From the NCBI GenBank assembly GCA_964230215.1, contig CAXRGQ010000006.1:310001-374000 (forward strand): 64,000 nucleotides of DNA, in the 5' to 3' direction. This document shows, one piece after another, positions 17,868-24,578 of this stretch. Within the stretch, counting starts at the first letter, position 1; each line of letters opens with the position of its first letter. Below the pieces are notes generated by a model. The model was given only the letters and a program-made list of their open reading frames with translations, searched no databases and was not told the origin of the DNA. The position numbers and the translations under genes were made by a program. The DNA comes from JAUILH01 sp964230215 (GTDB lineage Bacteria; Bacteroidota; Bacteroidia; Flavobacteriales_D; JAUILH01).

Positions 17868-18988
17868 TGAAAGATATAATTATATACGTAGCCGTATTCG
17901 CCCTATTGTTGATCACATATCGATTCAGCATATCAAAGGCTAAGAATTTCAAACTTAATAGGGTTTTGCTCTTAATGATGCCCCTAGTAGCATTGCTGCC
18001 ATTATTGATTGTGTTACCGGTAAGTAACTCATCAATAAATTCTCAAATGCTGCCTGAAGTTATTGTTGATAGTCAACTCAATCAAAGCTCTATTAATCAA
18101 TCGAGCACTATCTCTGTAGTGTCTTGGGTGTATTGGATTGGTACAGGCCTTATGATGTTACTTTTGTCTGTTAAATTCTTCAGAACTAGCCGTCTTGGAT
18201 CTAATAATCGTGCATTTAGTTTCTTTAAGCGCGTAGTTATAGACGATTCAATTGAGAAAGGTGCACACAATGCTATCGCAGATCACGAGCACGTGCATGC
18301 ACAACAATTGCATAGTATAGATATTATATTCGCGGAACTCGTAAGTGTCTTTACATGGTTCAATCCTTTCAACCATTTATGGCTAAAATCCATTAAACTT
18401 AATCACGAATTTGAAGCAGATGCCGTTGCTTCACAGAAGCATCCGGAATACGCAACAATACTTGTGGCACAAGCACTACAGGTCGACCAATTCACGCTTG
18501 TACACTCGTTTAATAAGTCAAATCTAAAACAACGTTTAATTATGATGAAAAGTAAGAAAAGCGGCAACAGTTTACGTCACTACCTATTGTTTACAGCTGT
18601 TGCTATCACTAGCGTTGGTATATGTGCAGTATCGCCATACACCAATGAAATTAAATCTGCCGTAGCGTCTGAATCTCTTGGAGATGAGGATAAAAACATG
18701 GCTGAGTTTCCAGGAGGACAAAAAGCCCTCATGGATTATATGATCTCGAATATTAAATATCCGGCGGAAGCGAAAGAAAAGGATATTGAAGGAAAGGTAT
18801 TCGTTAGCTTCACTGTAGATGCAGATGGAAAAGTTAGTAATGTTGCTATTGCAAAAGGTGCTAATAAACTATTGGACGATGAAGCAATGCGCGTAGTTAA
18901 ATCTATGCCAAAATGGAAGCCTGCAGTTAAAGATGGTAAGGCAGTTTCGTCTGAAATGACATTACCCGTAGTATTTAAATTGAAGTAG
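17867..18988 (+). CDS. BlaR1-like M56 metallopeptidase with C-terminal TonB domain
   Basis: A 373-residue membrane protein. TM helices at about 3-20, 35-52 and 82-100 precede a cytoplasmic gluzincin-type M56 domain with HEHVH as the HExxH zinc site and HEFEAD downstream as the third-ligand helix. A further TM helix (about 243-260) leads to a periplasmic TonB C-terminal domain (about 282-373; GGQKALMDYM, then VEGKVFVSF-type strands). In Bacteroidota this architecture replaces the penicillin-binding sensor of true BlaR1, so the signal is probably an envelope or TonB-related stimulus, not necessarily a beta-lactam. It is coupled to the BlaI-like gene. A terminator follows at 19019. Confidence 0.88.
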   Translation: MKDIIIYVAVFALLLITYRFSISKAKNFKLNRVLLLMMPLVALLPLLIVLPVSNSSINSQMLPEVIVDSQLNQSSINQSSTISVVSWVYWIGTGLMMLLLSVKFFRTSRLGSNNRAFSFFKRVVIDDSIEKGAHNAIADHEHVHAQQLHSIDIIFAELVSVFTWFNPFNHLWLKSIKLNHEFEADAVASQKHPEYATILVAQALQVDQFTLVHSFNKSNLKQRLIMMKSKKSGNSLRHYLLFTAVAITSVGICAVSPYTNEIKSAVASESLGDEDKNMAEFPGGQKALMDYMISNIKYPAEAKEKDIEGKVFVSFTVDADGKVSNVAIAKGANKLLDDEAMRVVKSMPKWKPAVKDGKAVSSEMTLPVVFKLK

Positions 18989-19018
18989 TTTCCTAATACT
19001 TTAATTATAGTAGATAGA

Positions 19019-19046
19019 AACGCCAGACCTAGGTCTGGCGTTTTTT
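19019..19046 (+). terminator. Rho-independent terminator after the BlaR-like gene
   Basis: A 20-base perfect palindrome (arms CGCCAGACCT/AGGTCTGGCG at 19021-19040), extended by AA/TT, followed by a T-rich run. It lies 30 bases after the stop at 18988. Confidence 0.85.
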
Positions 19047-19120
19047 ATTGGTAATAATTAATTAAACATTGAATTATCCAATATTACTATATTCGCACTA
19101 AACTAAAACAAGCTATAACA

Positions 19121-20068
19121 ATGAAAATCAAACACATTAGCATTGCGTTTCTTTGCGCAGGTCTCACATTTGCTTCTTGCGGTGGAGATGAAAAATCAGA
19201 CGATAAAAAAGATGATAAAAAAACAACTGAATCAGCAGCTAACGATGAAGAAACAGATGCGTCTGACTCGGATGAATCCACTAGCGAAACCGTGAGTGCG
19301 ATTGCTGAGTCTTGGTCTTACAGAAGTAAAAAAGATGAAAACGGAAAATATGGTTTTGTCGATAAAAATGATAACTGGGTAGTTGAACCTCAGTTTGACG
19401 GCACCAACTTTAATTTCACTCACGGAAGAGGTGCTGTAAAAAACGCCGATTGGGTTTGGGGATACTGTGACATAGAAGGTAAAATGGTCATTCCTTACGA
19501 ATACAAATGGGCTGGTGATTTCACTCTTGATGGAACAGCACCAGTTAAATCCAGCGATAACAAGTGGAAATTTATTGATAAAAGCGGTAATACCGTTCTT
19601 GATTTAGGCGATAAATACAATCAAGTTGGAGGCTTCTGGGAAGGCATGGCAAGCGTTACAAACAATGCGGGCGAATGCGGATTTATTGATAAGTCTGGAA
19701 AAGTGATAATTCCTCTAAAATATGAACCAGCTACTACGTACTTAAATGAAGACGGCACTGGCACCTATTTTTCAAAAGAGAATGGTGTGGGTACGTTTAA
19801 ACACAAAGCAACAGGAAAACAAGGTCTTTTAAATAAGGAAGGCAAAGAACTGTGTGAATTTAAATACGACTTTATGCCAGTTTATGCTAAGGACAATGGA
19901 ACTATCGTTGTGAAAATTGGTGATAAATTTGGTGCTATAAATGACAAAGGAGAAGAGATTTTACCGTGTGAATACGACAAAGTTTCGGTAACCAACTTAA
20001 GCAGCACAATAAAAACTGTAAAAGGTGGAGAAGAAAAAGAATTTAATTTTGATGGATCGCCAGCTTAA
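19121..20068 (+). CDS. WG-repeat lipoprotein
   Basis: A 315-residue predicted lipoprotein. The signal peptide ends in FASCGG (lipobox), followed by a very acidic/basic low-complexity linker (about 25-55, rich in D, K, E, S). The rest consists of six or more WG repeats, each with the pattern W/YGFxDKxGxxVIPxxYD; GKYGFVDKNDNWVVEPQF and CGFIDKSGKVIIPLKYE are the clearest. WG proteins are surface or periplasmic repeat proteins of unknown binding function, common in Bacteroidota. It stands alone between two terminators and is the last gene before the cassette island. Confidence 0.85.
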   Translation: MKIKHISIAFLCAGLTFASCGGDEKSDDKKDDKKTTESAANDEETDASDSDESTSETVSAIAESWSYRSKKDENGKYGFVDKNDNWVVEPQFDGTNFNFTHGRGAVKNADWVWGYCDIEGKMVIPYEYKWAGDFTLDGTAPVKSSDNKWKFIDKSGNTVLDLGDKYNQVGGFWEGMASVTNNAGECGFIDKSGKVIIPLKYEPATTYLNEDGTGTYFSKENGVGTFKHKATGKQGLLNKEGKELCEFKYDFMPVYAKDNGTIVVKIGDKFGAINDKGEEILPCEYDKVSVTNLSSTIKTVKGGEEKEFNFDGSPA

Positions 20069-20092
20069 TTAGGAAATACTTTAAAAAGTTAG

Positions 20093-20120
20093 CGGTGGCC
20101 ATTTGGTCACCGTTTTTTTT
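20093..20120 (+). terminator. Rho-independent terminator after the WG-repeat gene
   Basis: CGGTGGCC-ATTT-GGTCACCG hairpin with one mismatch, followed by eight T residues. A closely related hairpin ends the cassette island at 34621-34648. Confidence 0.8.
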
Positions 20121-20410
20121 GTATTCTAATAATCAATTTTCTTAGCACATTAGGCCACTAAACCTTCCAGCCGCCACACGGCATGTATGCCCCATCCTTG
20201 TTAGGGGTATCAGATGTGGGAATTAAGCTGGTAAAGAAGTAAAATAAGGCTGCCTAATCCGTCTCCAGCTACTAGTGTAACCATCCAAGCCGTGCAATGG
20301 CAATAAAAGCCAAAGCGTTTGCTACGCGCCACATTTGTCATTTAGCCATTTGCAAACGTCTTGTACGGCAACAGCTATCCGCCTCCGCCAGGGCAGAGTT
20401 TAGTGCACCA
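20121..20410. other. Gene-free, highly structured region left of the island
   Basis: No convincing gene. Two large imperfect foldbacks are visible. The first is nested: TTAGGC/GCCTAA (20150-20155 with 20252-20257), CCAGC/GCTGG (20167, 20227), CCACA/TGTGG (20174, 20215) and ATGCCCC/GGGGTAT (20187, 20204). The second pairs CCGTGCAA with TTGTACGG (20290, 20361; one mismatch) and CGTTTGC with GCAAACG (20316, 20352). The second lies just 3' of the minus-strand zinc-ribbon gene and could be a decayed attC-like site in reverse orientation, but no paired GTT/AAC ends were found. Confidence 0.4.
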
Positions 20411-20800
20411 TCAAAACACTTGATCTTTCATATAATCTTGCCATTGTATAAGCAAGTATTTTTTCTGACCATTATCGGTAGTCTCCATAAACCCCTGGTC
20501 ATAACAAAACAAATACACCTCACCCTTTTTGTTTCTCCAATAATGTGTGAATACTCTAGAATTAAATCCTTTTTCCAATAATTCATCCTTGCGCACCCAA
20601 GCCTTACCAGCCAAGTTATATTGCTTTAGTAAGGTTCTGTTCTTTCGTAACACAGCATCTACACCATGCTTAAAGTATTCTGCACCGCTTTCCTTCCTTA
20701 ATTTATAGTGGTAATCCGACTTACAATATTCACAACAAAACTTTCTATCCGCTCGTCCAATAACTTCATTAGAGCAATTTTCATTCAGGCATATTCGCAT
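20411..20800 (-). CDS. Zinc-ribbon protein divergent from the integrase
   Basis: A 129-residue protein. The N-terminus has four or more cysteines in a CLNENC...CCEYC arrangement (about residues 4-26), the look of a small treble-clef or zinc-ribbon module of the kind that opens 'NxxCxN' DNA-associated proteins. The remainder is basic and aromatic (KAWVRKDELLEKGFNSRVFTHYWRNKKGEVYLFCYDQGF), resembling an uncharacterised Bacteroidota family. It diverges from the recombinase gene over an 82-base shared upstream region containing TATACGTATA. It may be a recombination accessory or regulatory factor, or itself a reversed cassette gene; neither is shown by the sequence. Confidence 0.65.
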   Translation of the reverse strand: MRICLNENCSNEVIGRADRKFCCEYCKSDYHYKLRKESGAEYFKHGVDAVLRKNRTLLKQYNLAGKAWVRKDELLEKGFNSRVFTHYWRNKKGEVYLFCYDQGFMETTDNGQKKYLLIQWQDYMKDQVF

Positions 20801-20882
20801 TGTATTCGTTTTATTATACGTATAAATATACGCTTATCGTTCCGTCCAATTATAGATTTCCCTGATTATTGCACAAAAAACA

Positions 20883-22022
20883 ATGTCAGCATACGAAAAT
20901 ATCACACTTAAAAACTTATTAGTAGATCAAGAGAAACACATAGGTTTACAATTCTTACCCAATAAAATTATAGAGAATAAGCTGCAATCCATCACAGATT
21001 GTAAATGGAACTCAGAGTTCAATATGTTTAGTTTACCATACACTAAAAAGAATTTTTCACTCATATTTAAAACCTTTAAAGGCATAGCATGGATTAACGG
21101 TTCACATTTTTTTGGTGGCAAGCGTGTAGATCATCAAAACCCTGCGTTAAACCTGGACGGCTATCGCAATAGGAGCATTGCATCTTCATCTCTTTCTTGC
21201 CCAGAGGCATACCTTAAGAAACTAGAATCAAGACGTTATTCAATGAATACCGCTCGGACATATATCTCATGTTTTGAAAAATTCATGCAACATTTTAAAT
21301 CATACAAACTACTTGAAATTAATGAAAATGACATACAAGAATACCTCAACATAAAAGCAAAATCAGGTATATCTACCTCCCATTTAAATCAAATTCTAAA
21401 TGCCATAAAGTTCTATTATGAAGTAGTTGAAGAAATGCCTAATAGGTTTTATTCAATTGATAGACCAATAAAAGAAAAACGTTTACCAAAAGTTATCAGC
21501 CCACAAGAAGTAAAACAAATAATTAACGCAGCTGTAAACATTAAACACCGTTGTATCATTACCTTGCTATACAGTGCTGGTCTGCGAAGACAAGAACTAT
21601 TAAACCTAAAAATATCAGACATAGACTCGCAACGCATGGTAATACATGTAAGACAAGCAAAAGGCAAAAAAGATAGATATACTGTGCTTAGCAAAAAAGC
21701 CTTGTCAGACCTAAGGAAGTATTACAAAGAATGGCGTCCCAGTATTTATTTATTTGAAGGTGTAAAGTCTGGCACCCAGTATTCTCCCGTTTCAGTAAGA
21801 AAAGTTCTCATACAAGCATGCAAAAATGCAGGTATAAAAAAGAAGGTAACGCCCCACATGTTACGTCACAGTTTTGCAACACATCTTCTAGAAAGCGGAA
21901 CAGACTTAAGATACATCCAAACCCTATTAGGTCACAGTAGCTCTAAAACAACAGAAATTTACACCCAAGTTTCTCTAAGCTCTATAAACAACATAACAAG
22001 CCCGTTGGACTCAATTAAGTAA
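20883..22022 (+). CDS. Tyrosine recombinase, XerD-like integrase of the cassette array
   Basis: A 379-residue site-specific recombinase. Residues about 1-95 form an extra N-terminal module (IGLQFLPNKIIENKLQ..CKWNSEF..FSLPY) of a kind common in Bacteroidota integrases and slightly HARP-domain-like. The SAM-like core-binding domain spans about 108-195 and the catalytic domain about 205-370. Arg235 (GLRR), Lys260 (AKGKKDR), H325-x-x-R328, His351 (LGHS) and Tyr360 (IYTQV) give the full active-site set. The spacing between the Lys strand and HMLRH equals that of XerC/D, so the extra helix of classical IntI is absent. The C-terminus ends SPLD, as in many IntI proteins. It is co-directional with the cassettes; it probably moves them. 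Confidence 0.9.
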   Translation: MSAYENITLKNLLVDQEKHIGLQFLPNKIIENKLQSITDCKWNSEFNMFSLPYTKKNFSLIFKTFKGIAWINGSHFFGGKRVDHQNPALNLDGYRNRSIASSSLSCPEAYLKKLESRRYSMNTARTYISCFEKFMQHFKSYKLLEINENDIQEYLNIKAKSGISTSHLNQILNAIKFYYEVVEEMPNRFYSIDRPIKEKRLPKVISPQEVKQIINAAVNIKHRCIITLLYSAGLRRQELLNLKISDIDSQRMVIHVRQAKGKKDRYTVLSKKALSDLRKYYKEWRPSIYLFEGVKSGTQYSPVSVRKVLIQACKNAGIKKKVTPHMLRHSFATHLLESGTDLRYIQTLLGHSSSKTTEIYTQVSLSSINNITSPLDSIK

Positions 22023-22074
22023 CTTTAGTATATATAAGAAATAAAGTTACTAACTTTAGTCAAACGTTGTAGGT
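22019..22074 (+). other. Candidate attI-like primary site between integrase and cassette 1
   Basis: Overlapping the integrase stop is the perfect inverted repeat GTAACTTTA/TAAAGTTAC (22019-22027 and 22042-22050). A second AACTTTAGT follows at 22052-22060, a direct repeat of 22021-22029. Then comes CAAAC and the junction GTTGTAGGT (22066-22074) that opens cassette 1. Location, repeats and the GTT junction fit a primary recombination site; the hairpin alone could instead be a terminator, but it lacks a T-run. Confidence 0.55.
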
Positions 22075-22092
22075 CAGCAGATACAGAATAAA

Positions 22093-22608
22093 ATGGCAGT
22101 TTATCAATATTATTTAGCAGTAGTACCAAGTAGTGGAATTATGAAAAAACATGATTCGAAACCCGACTCTATAGGAGTAAGCACCGAAACAGGGTACTTT
22201 GAATCTGATGCGGAAATTTATTGGAAAGAAATAGAAATTAAAGTTGATGATATTCTTCCCAAAATTGACAGAATAGTAAAACGTGCAGACTGGGGAAATG
22301 GGAAAACTAGTTTTAATTGGAAAACATATACAGATGAGCTGGACAATGATGCTTCAATCTATTTAGATGACGAGACCTTAACAATTACTGAATTTTCATT
22401 TCGAGCTGATTTAAGGGAAAGAGATTTGACATTCTTGATGGGCATGATTGAACTTGGCAAGGAAAATAACTGGATGTTCATGGACAGAAACGGAAAACTC
22501 ATGAATCCAGATTTTGAAGAAATTAAAGGCAGTATTAAAGCTTCGAATGCATATAGTTTTCTTAAAGACCCAGTAAAGTTTTTAGAAAATATTGATAAAA
22601 ATAAATAA
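22093..22608 (+). CDS. Cassette 1 hypothetical protein
   Basis: A 171-residue acidic, soluble protein with no signal peptide or membrane helix and no recognised family. It opens with VYQYYLAVVPSSGIM, and the middle region (WYWKEIEIK-type alternation, DWGNGKTSFNWKTYTDELDND) suggests an alpha/beta fold similar in feel to small immunity-like or SMI1-type cassette proteins, which is only an impression. The ATG is 27 bases after the cassette start, and the stop is 7 bases before the attC-like site, which is tight packing typical of a single-gene cassette. Confidence 0.65.
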   Translation: MAVYQYYLAVVPSSGIMKKHDSKPDSIGVSTETGYFESDAEIYWKEIEIKVDDILPKIDRIVKRADWGNGKTSFNWKTYTDELDNDASIYLDDETLTITEFSFRADLRERDLTFLMGMIELGKENNWMFMDRNGKLMNPDFEEIKGSIKASNAYSFLKDPVKFLENIDKNK

Positions 22609-22615
22609 AAGCCGA

Positions 22616-22680
22616 ACCTACAACACAAGCTATAGTGCATACCCTACGGGCTACGCACCATAGCCAAAACGTTGTGCACT
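22616..22680 (+). repeat. attC-like site ending cassette 1 (attC1)
   Basis: ACCTACAAC (22616-22624) is the reverse complement of cassette 1's start at 22066. The body folds GCTATAGTGC onto GCACCATAGC (one mismatch) around the loop CCCTACGGG and ends in AAAAC-GTTGTGCACT (22671-22680), the start of cassette 2. The loop motif CCCTRCGGG recurs in attC3 and attC4. Confidence 0.8.
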
Positions 22681-22689
22681 ATTTGAGAA

Positions 22690-23046
22690 ATGACCGAACT
22701 AAAAGATAAAATATACTACGCAGATAAAAATATTCTCGAAATTATTAGGTCGGAATTTGAATTAGTTGACCAAAAGAATTGGTATAGATTATATCGGAAT
22801 ATAACAGACAATTCCTTTTGGCGACTTGACGAATGGGACAAATATCAAGAGCAGTTTTTTGTTCGACTTGAATCGACTGTAAATTGGACTGAATATGATG
22901 ACCAAAATTTGAGAATAGAATTATTGAAAAAACATCGTGGAACGACTGACCATAAATGTACTTGGAAAGATTGTGATAAAAATGCGCTAACTGAAATGTC
23001 GATTTGTGAATTTCACGCATACACGGAAATGGGATTAAGAAAATAA
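22690..23046 (+). CDS. Cassette 2 hypothetical protein, first gene
   Basis: A 118-residue soluble protein without a recognised family. It is rich in acidic and aromatic residues (NWYRLYRNITDNSFWRLDEWD). The C-terminal region contains HKCTWKDCDKNALTEMSICEFHAY, with Cys and His positions (C-x4-C, C-x3-H) that could bind a metal ion. The start ATG lies 19 bases after the cassette junction. It ends 3 bases before the next gene, so the two form a short operon inside one cassette. A small toxin, immunity or phage-defence role is conceivable but unsupported. Confidence 0.6.
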   Translation: MTELKDKIYYADKNILEIIRSEFELVDQKNWYRLYRNITDNSFWRLDEWDKYQEQFFVRLESTVNWTEYDDQNLRIELLKKHRGTTDHKCTWKDCDKNALTEMSICEFHAYTEMGLRK

Positions 23047-23049
23047 TAA

Positions 23050-23415
23050 ATGGAGCAAGCCACTCAACAGACATACGATTTGATTTGCTTTACAGATTTA
23101 GCATATGAATTTGACTTTTCGGACAAAAAAGAGGCTGAAAAGAAAATAAAAAGACGTTTAAAATATTACAAACTTGGGAATTATAATCAAGAACGAATAG
23201 AATATATAAGAGCCTTGAAAAATGACCTTTATGCTGAAATAGCTTTGGGAACTAAATCAATATACTTTCAAAAATCAAAAAGTAATTATGCAGATTTAGA
23301 AGATTACAAGTTTGAAAAAATGAAATTAGATTATCTCAAAAAATACGATTCCATAAGCGAAAATGATATGAGCGGTATACTAAATTTTGCGATTTATTTA
23401 TATCATATGCGTTAA
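23050..23415 (+). CDS. Cassette 2 hypothetical protein, second gene
   Basis: A 121-residue, mainly helical, Lys- and Tyr-rich soluble protein of no recognised family (KKEAEKKIKRRLKYYKLGNYNQERIEYIRALKN). No signal peptide. It follows the previous gene after 3 bases, suggesting that the two products act together, for example as a pair. The stop lies 6 bases before the terminal attC-like arm at 23422. The base composition is AT-rich, as for the first gene in this cassette. Confidence 0.6.
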   Translation: MEQATQQTYDLICFTDLAYEFDFSDKKEAEKKIKRRLKYYKLGNYNQERIEYIRALKNDLYAEIALGTKSIYFQKSKSNYADLEDYKFEKMKLDYLKKYDSISENDMSGILNFAIYLYHMR

Positions 23416-23421
23416 AAAAAC

Positions 23422-23622
23422 AGTGCACAACAACGTGTATAAAACATAGCTATTATAGGCTTTCCGAGAGGATTTTGCTTATTTACAAAGACCGCCAAAT
23501 TTTTAAATTTGGCTTTTAGAATAGAAAAGATAAAAACAAAATATAAAAATTCGGCTCTGTGTTAATCCGAAAAATTAGCGTCTTTTTACACGCTACGTTT
23601 CATACACAAGACCGTTCTCTGC
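23422..23622 (+). repeat. attC-like site ending cassette 2 (attC2, long form)
   Basis: AGTGCACAAC (23422-23431) is the reverse complement of cassette 2's start at 22671. A long foldback pairs 23435-23450 with 23592-23607 (14 of 16), and within it GCCAAATTT/AAATTTGGC (23494-23513) forms a perfect inner hairpin. It ends at the junction GTTCTCTGC (23614-23622). At about 200 bp it is much longer than attC1, attC3 and attC4. Confidence 0.75.
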
Positions 23623-23719
23623 AAGCATAAAAAACCAACCCCCAAAAGCAAAGAGTGCTAACGCACACATTGCTTTTAACCAACCGCACAAAAAAATGGT
23701 ACTTAAAGATTGAACAAAA
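23623..23719 (+). promoter_or_regulatory. Leader of the metal-resistance cassette with hairpin
   Basis: Between the cassette junction and the Fur-type gene lies the hairpin AAAAGCAA (23644-23651)/TTGCTTTT (23670-23677), with inner GTGC/GCAC. It may be a metal-regulator operator or leader structure; it has no T-run and is not a typical terminator. No perfect TAnnTTTG element was found. Confidence 0.4.
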
Positions 23720-24133
23720 ATGAATGAAAAATTAGAAAATAGGCTCAATCAAAGAGACATTAAGCCAACGGCAATGCGAATACTTGTTTTGCAATACCTT
23801 ATGGAGCAGGACAAAGCTATTTCCCTTCAAACTATTGAAAATGCTTTTGATATAGCGGATAAATCTACGCTATACCGAACACTAAAAACATTTGAAAAAA
23901 ACAAACTCGTTCACACAATAGATGATGGTACAAAACAACTCAAATATGCCCTTTGCTTAGAAAGTTGTGAGTGTGAAACTATAGACCAGCATTATCATTT
24001 TCATTGTATAAAATGTCAAAACACTTTTTGTCTTACCAATCAAAACATTCCTAAAATAGAGCTACCAAAAAATTTCAAAATGCAACAAGCTAATATGGTT
24101 ATAAAGGGCTTATGCGAAAGGTGCAACAAGTAA
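23720..24133 (+). CDS. Fur/Zur-family metalloregulator
   Basis: A 137-residue Fur-superfamily repressor. The winged-helix part (about 10-75) includes IKPTAMRILVLQYL and DKSTLYRTLKTFEKNKLVH, the recognition helix region. The C-terminal metal-binding part has QHYHFHCIKCQNTFCL and CERC near the end, that is an H-x-HFHC-x-x-C signature plus a second C-x-x-C for structural zinc. It is the first gene of cassette 3, immediately before a metal-efflux operon, so it most likely senses Zn or a similar divalent cation and controls that operon, possibly as a de-repressing efflux regulator. Confidence 0.88.
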   Translation: MNEKLENRLNQRDIKPTAMRILVLQYLMEQDKAISLQTIENAFDIADKSTLYRTLKTFEKNKLVHTIDDGTKQLKYALCLESCECETIDQHYHFHCIKCQNTFCLTNQNIPKIELPKNFKMQQANMVIKGLCERCNK

Positions 24134-24184
24134 GAAACTTTGCAAGTGGGTTGCAGAGAACTTGTCTTATCTTTGAACCCAGAA

Positions 24185-24505
24185 ATGAGAATATTGGCAT
24201 TCATATTATGTATTTATATCACAGCACTATCTGTAGTGCCGTGTACAGATGGTATGCCACAAACTTCACATTCTTCAAACACTGAGGTATCTGCCGCAGA
24301 GCACGACCACAATCATTCAGACCACCAAGATAGTTGCACACCATTTTGTGTTTGTTCTTGTTGTGGCACTATGATTACTATGCCTACTTTGCAACCTTTG
24401 GTGCAGGCAAAAGTGGTTATTTCTACGGACTACCTATTTCATTACACATTCGATTATTCCTTTGACTACAGCGAAGGAGTATGGCACCCGCCAAGCCATA
24501 GTTAA
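24185..24505 (+). CDS. Small His/Cys-rich exported protein (DUF6660-like)
   Basis: A 106-residue exported protein, starting at ATG 24185; an upstream in-frame TTG at 24140 would add a non-signal leader. A signal peptide (MRILAFILCIYITALSVVPC) is followed by a His-rich stretch (EHDHNHSDH) and a Cys cluster (CTPFCVCSCC), then a tyrosine-rich tail. Such small His/Cys proteins precede CzcA-type pumps in many Bacteroidota and are likely periplasmic metal binders. It sits between the Fur-type regulator gene (51 bases upstream) and the CzcA-TolC gene. Metal chaperoning is an inference from composition and context. Confidence 0.7.
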   Translation: MRILAFILCIYITALSVVPCTDGMPQTSHSSNTEVSAAEHDHNHSDHQDSCTPFCVCSCCGTMITMPTLQPLVQAKVVISTDYLFHYTFDYSFDYSEGVWHPPSHS

Positions 24506-24578
24506 GCCACTTTTCAAGGGACAACTATGCCCTTTTCAAACATAGTTTAGGTTTAACTTTTTACAAAATCAAATATTA

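Noticed and set aside
20297..20581. Open plus-strand frame opposite the zinc-ribbon gene
   Set aside because: Overlaps the minus-strand zinc-ribbon gene almost fully in its second half and the structured non-coding region in the first; product has no protein-like pattern.
23422..23622. Possible CRISPR or IS end because of the many inverted repeats
   Set aside because: No regularly spaced repeats or spacers, no cas genes or transposase; the arms match the cassette start at 22671, so an attC-like site explains it.
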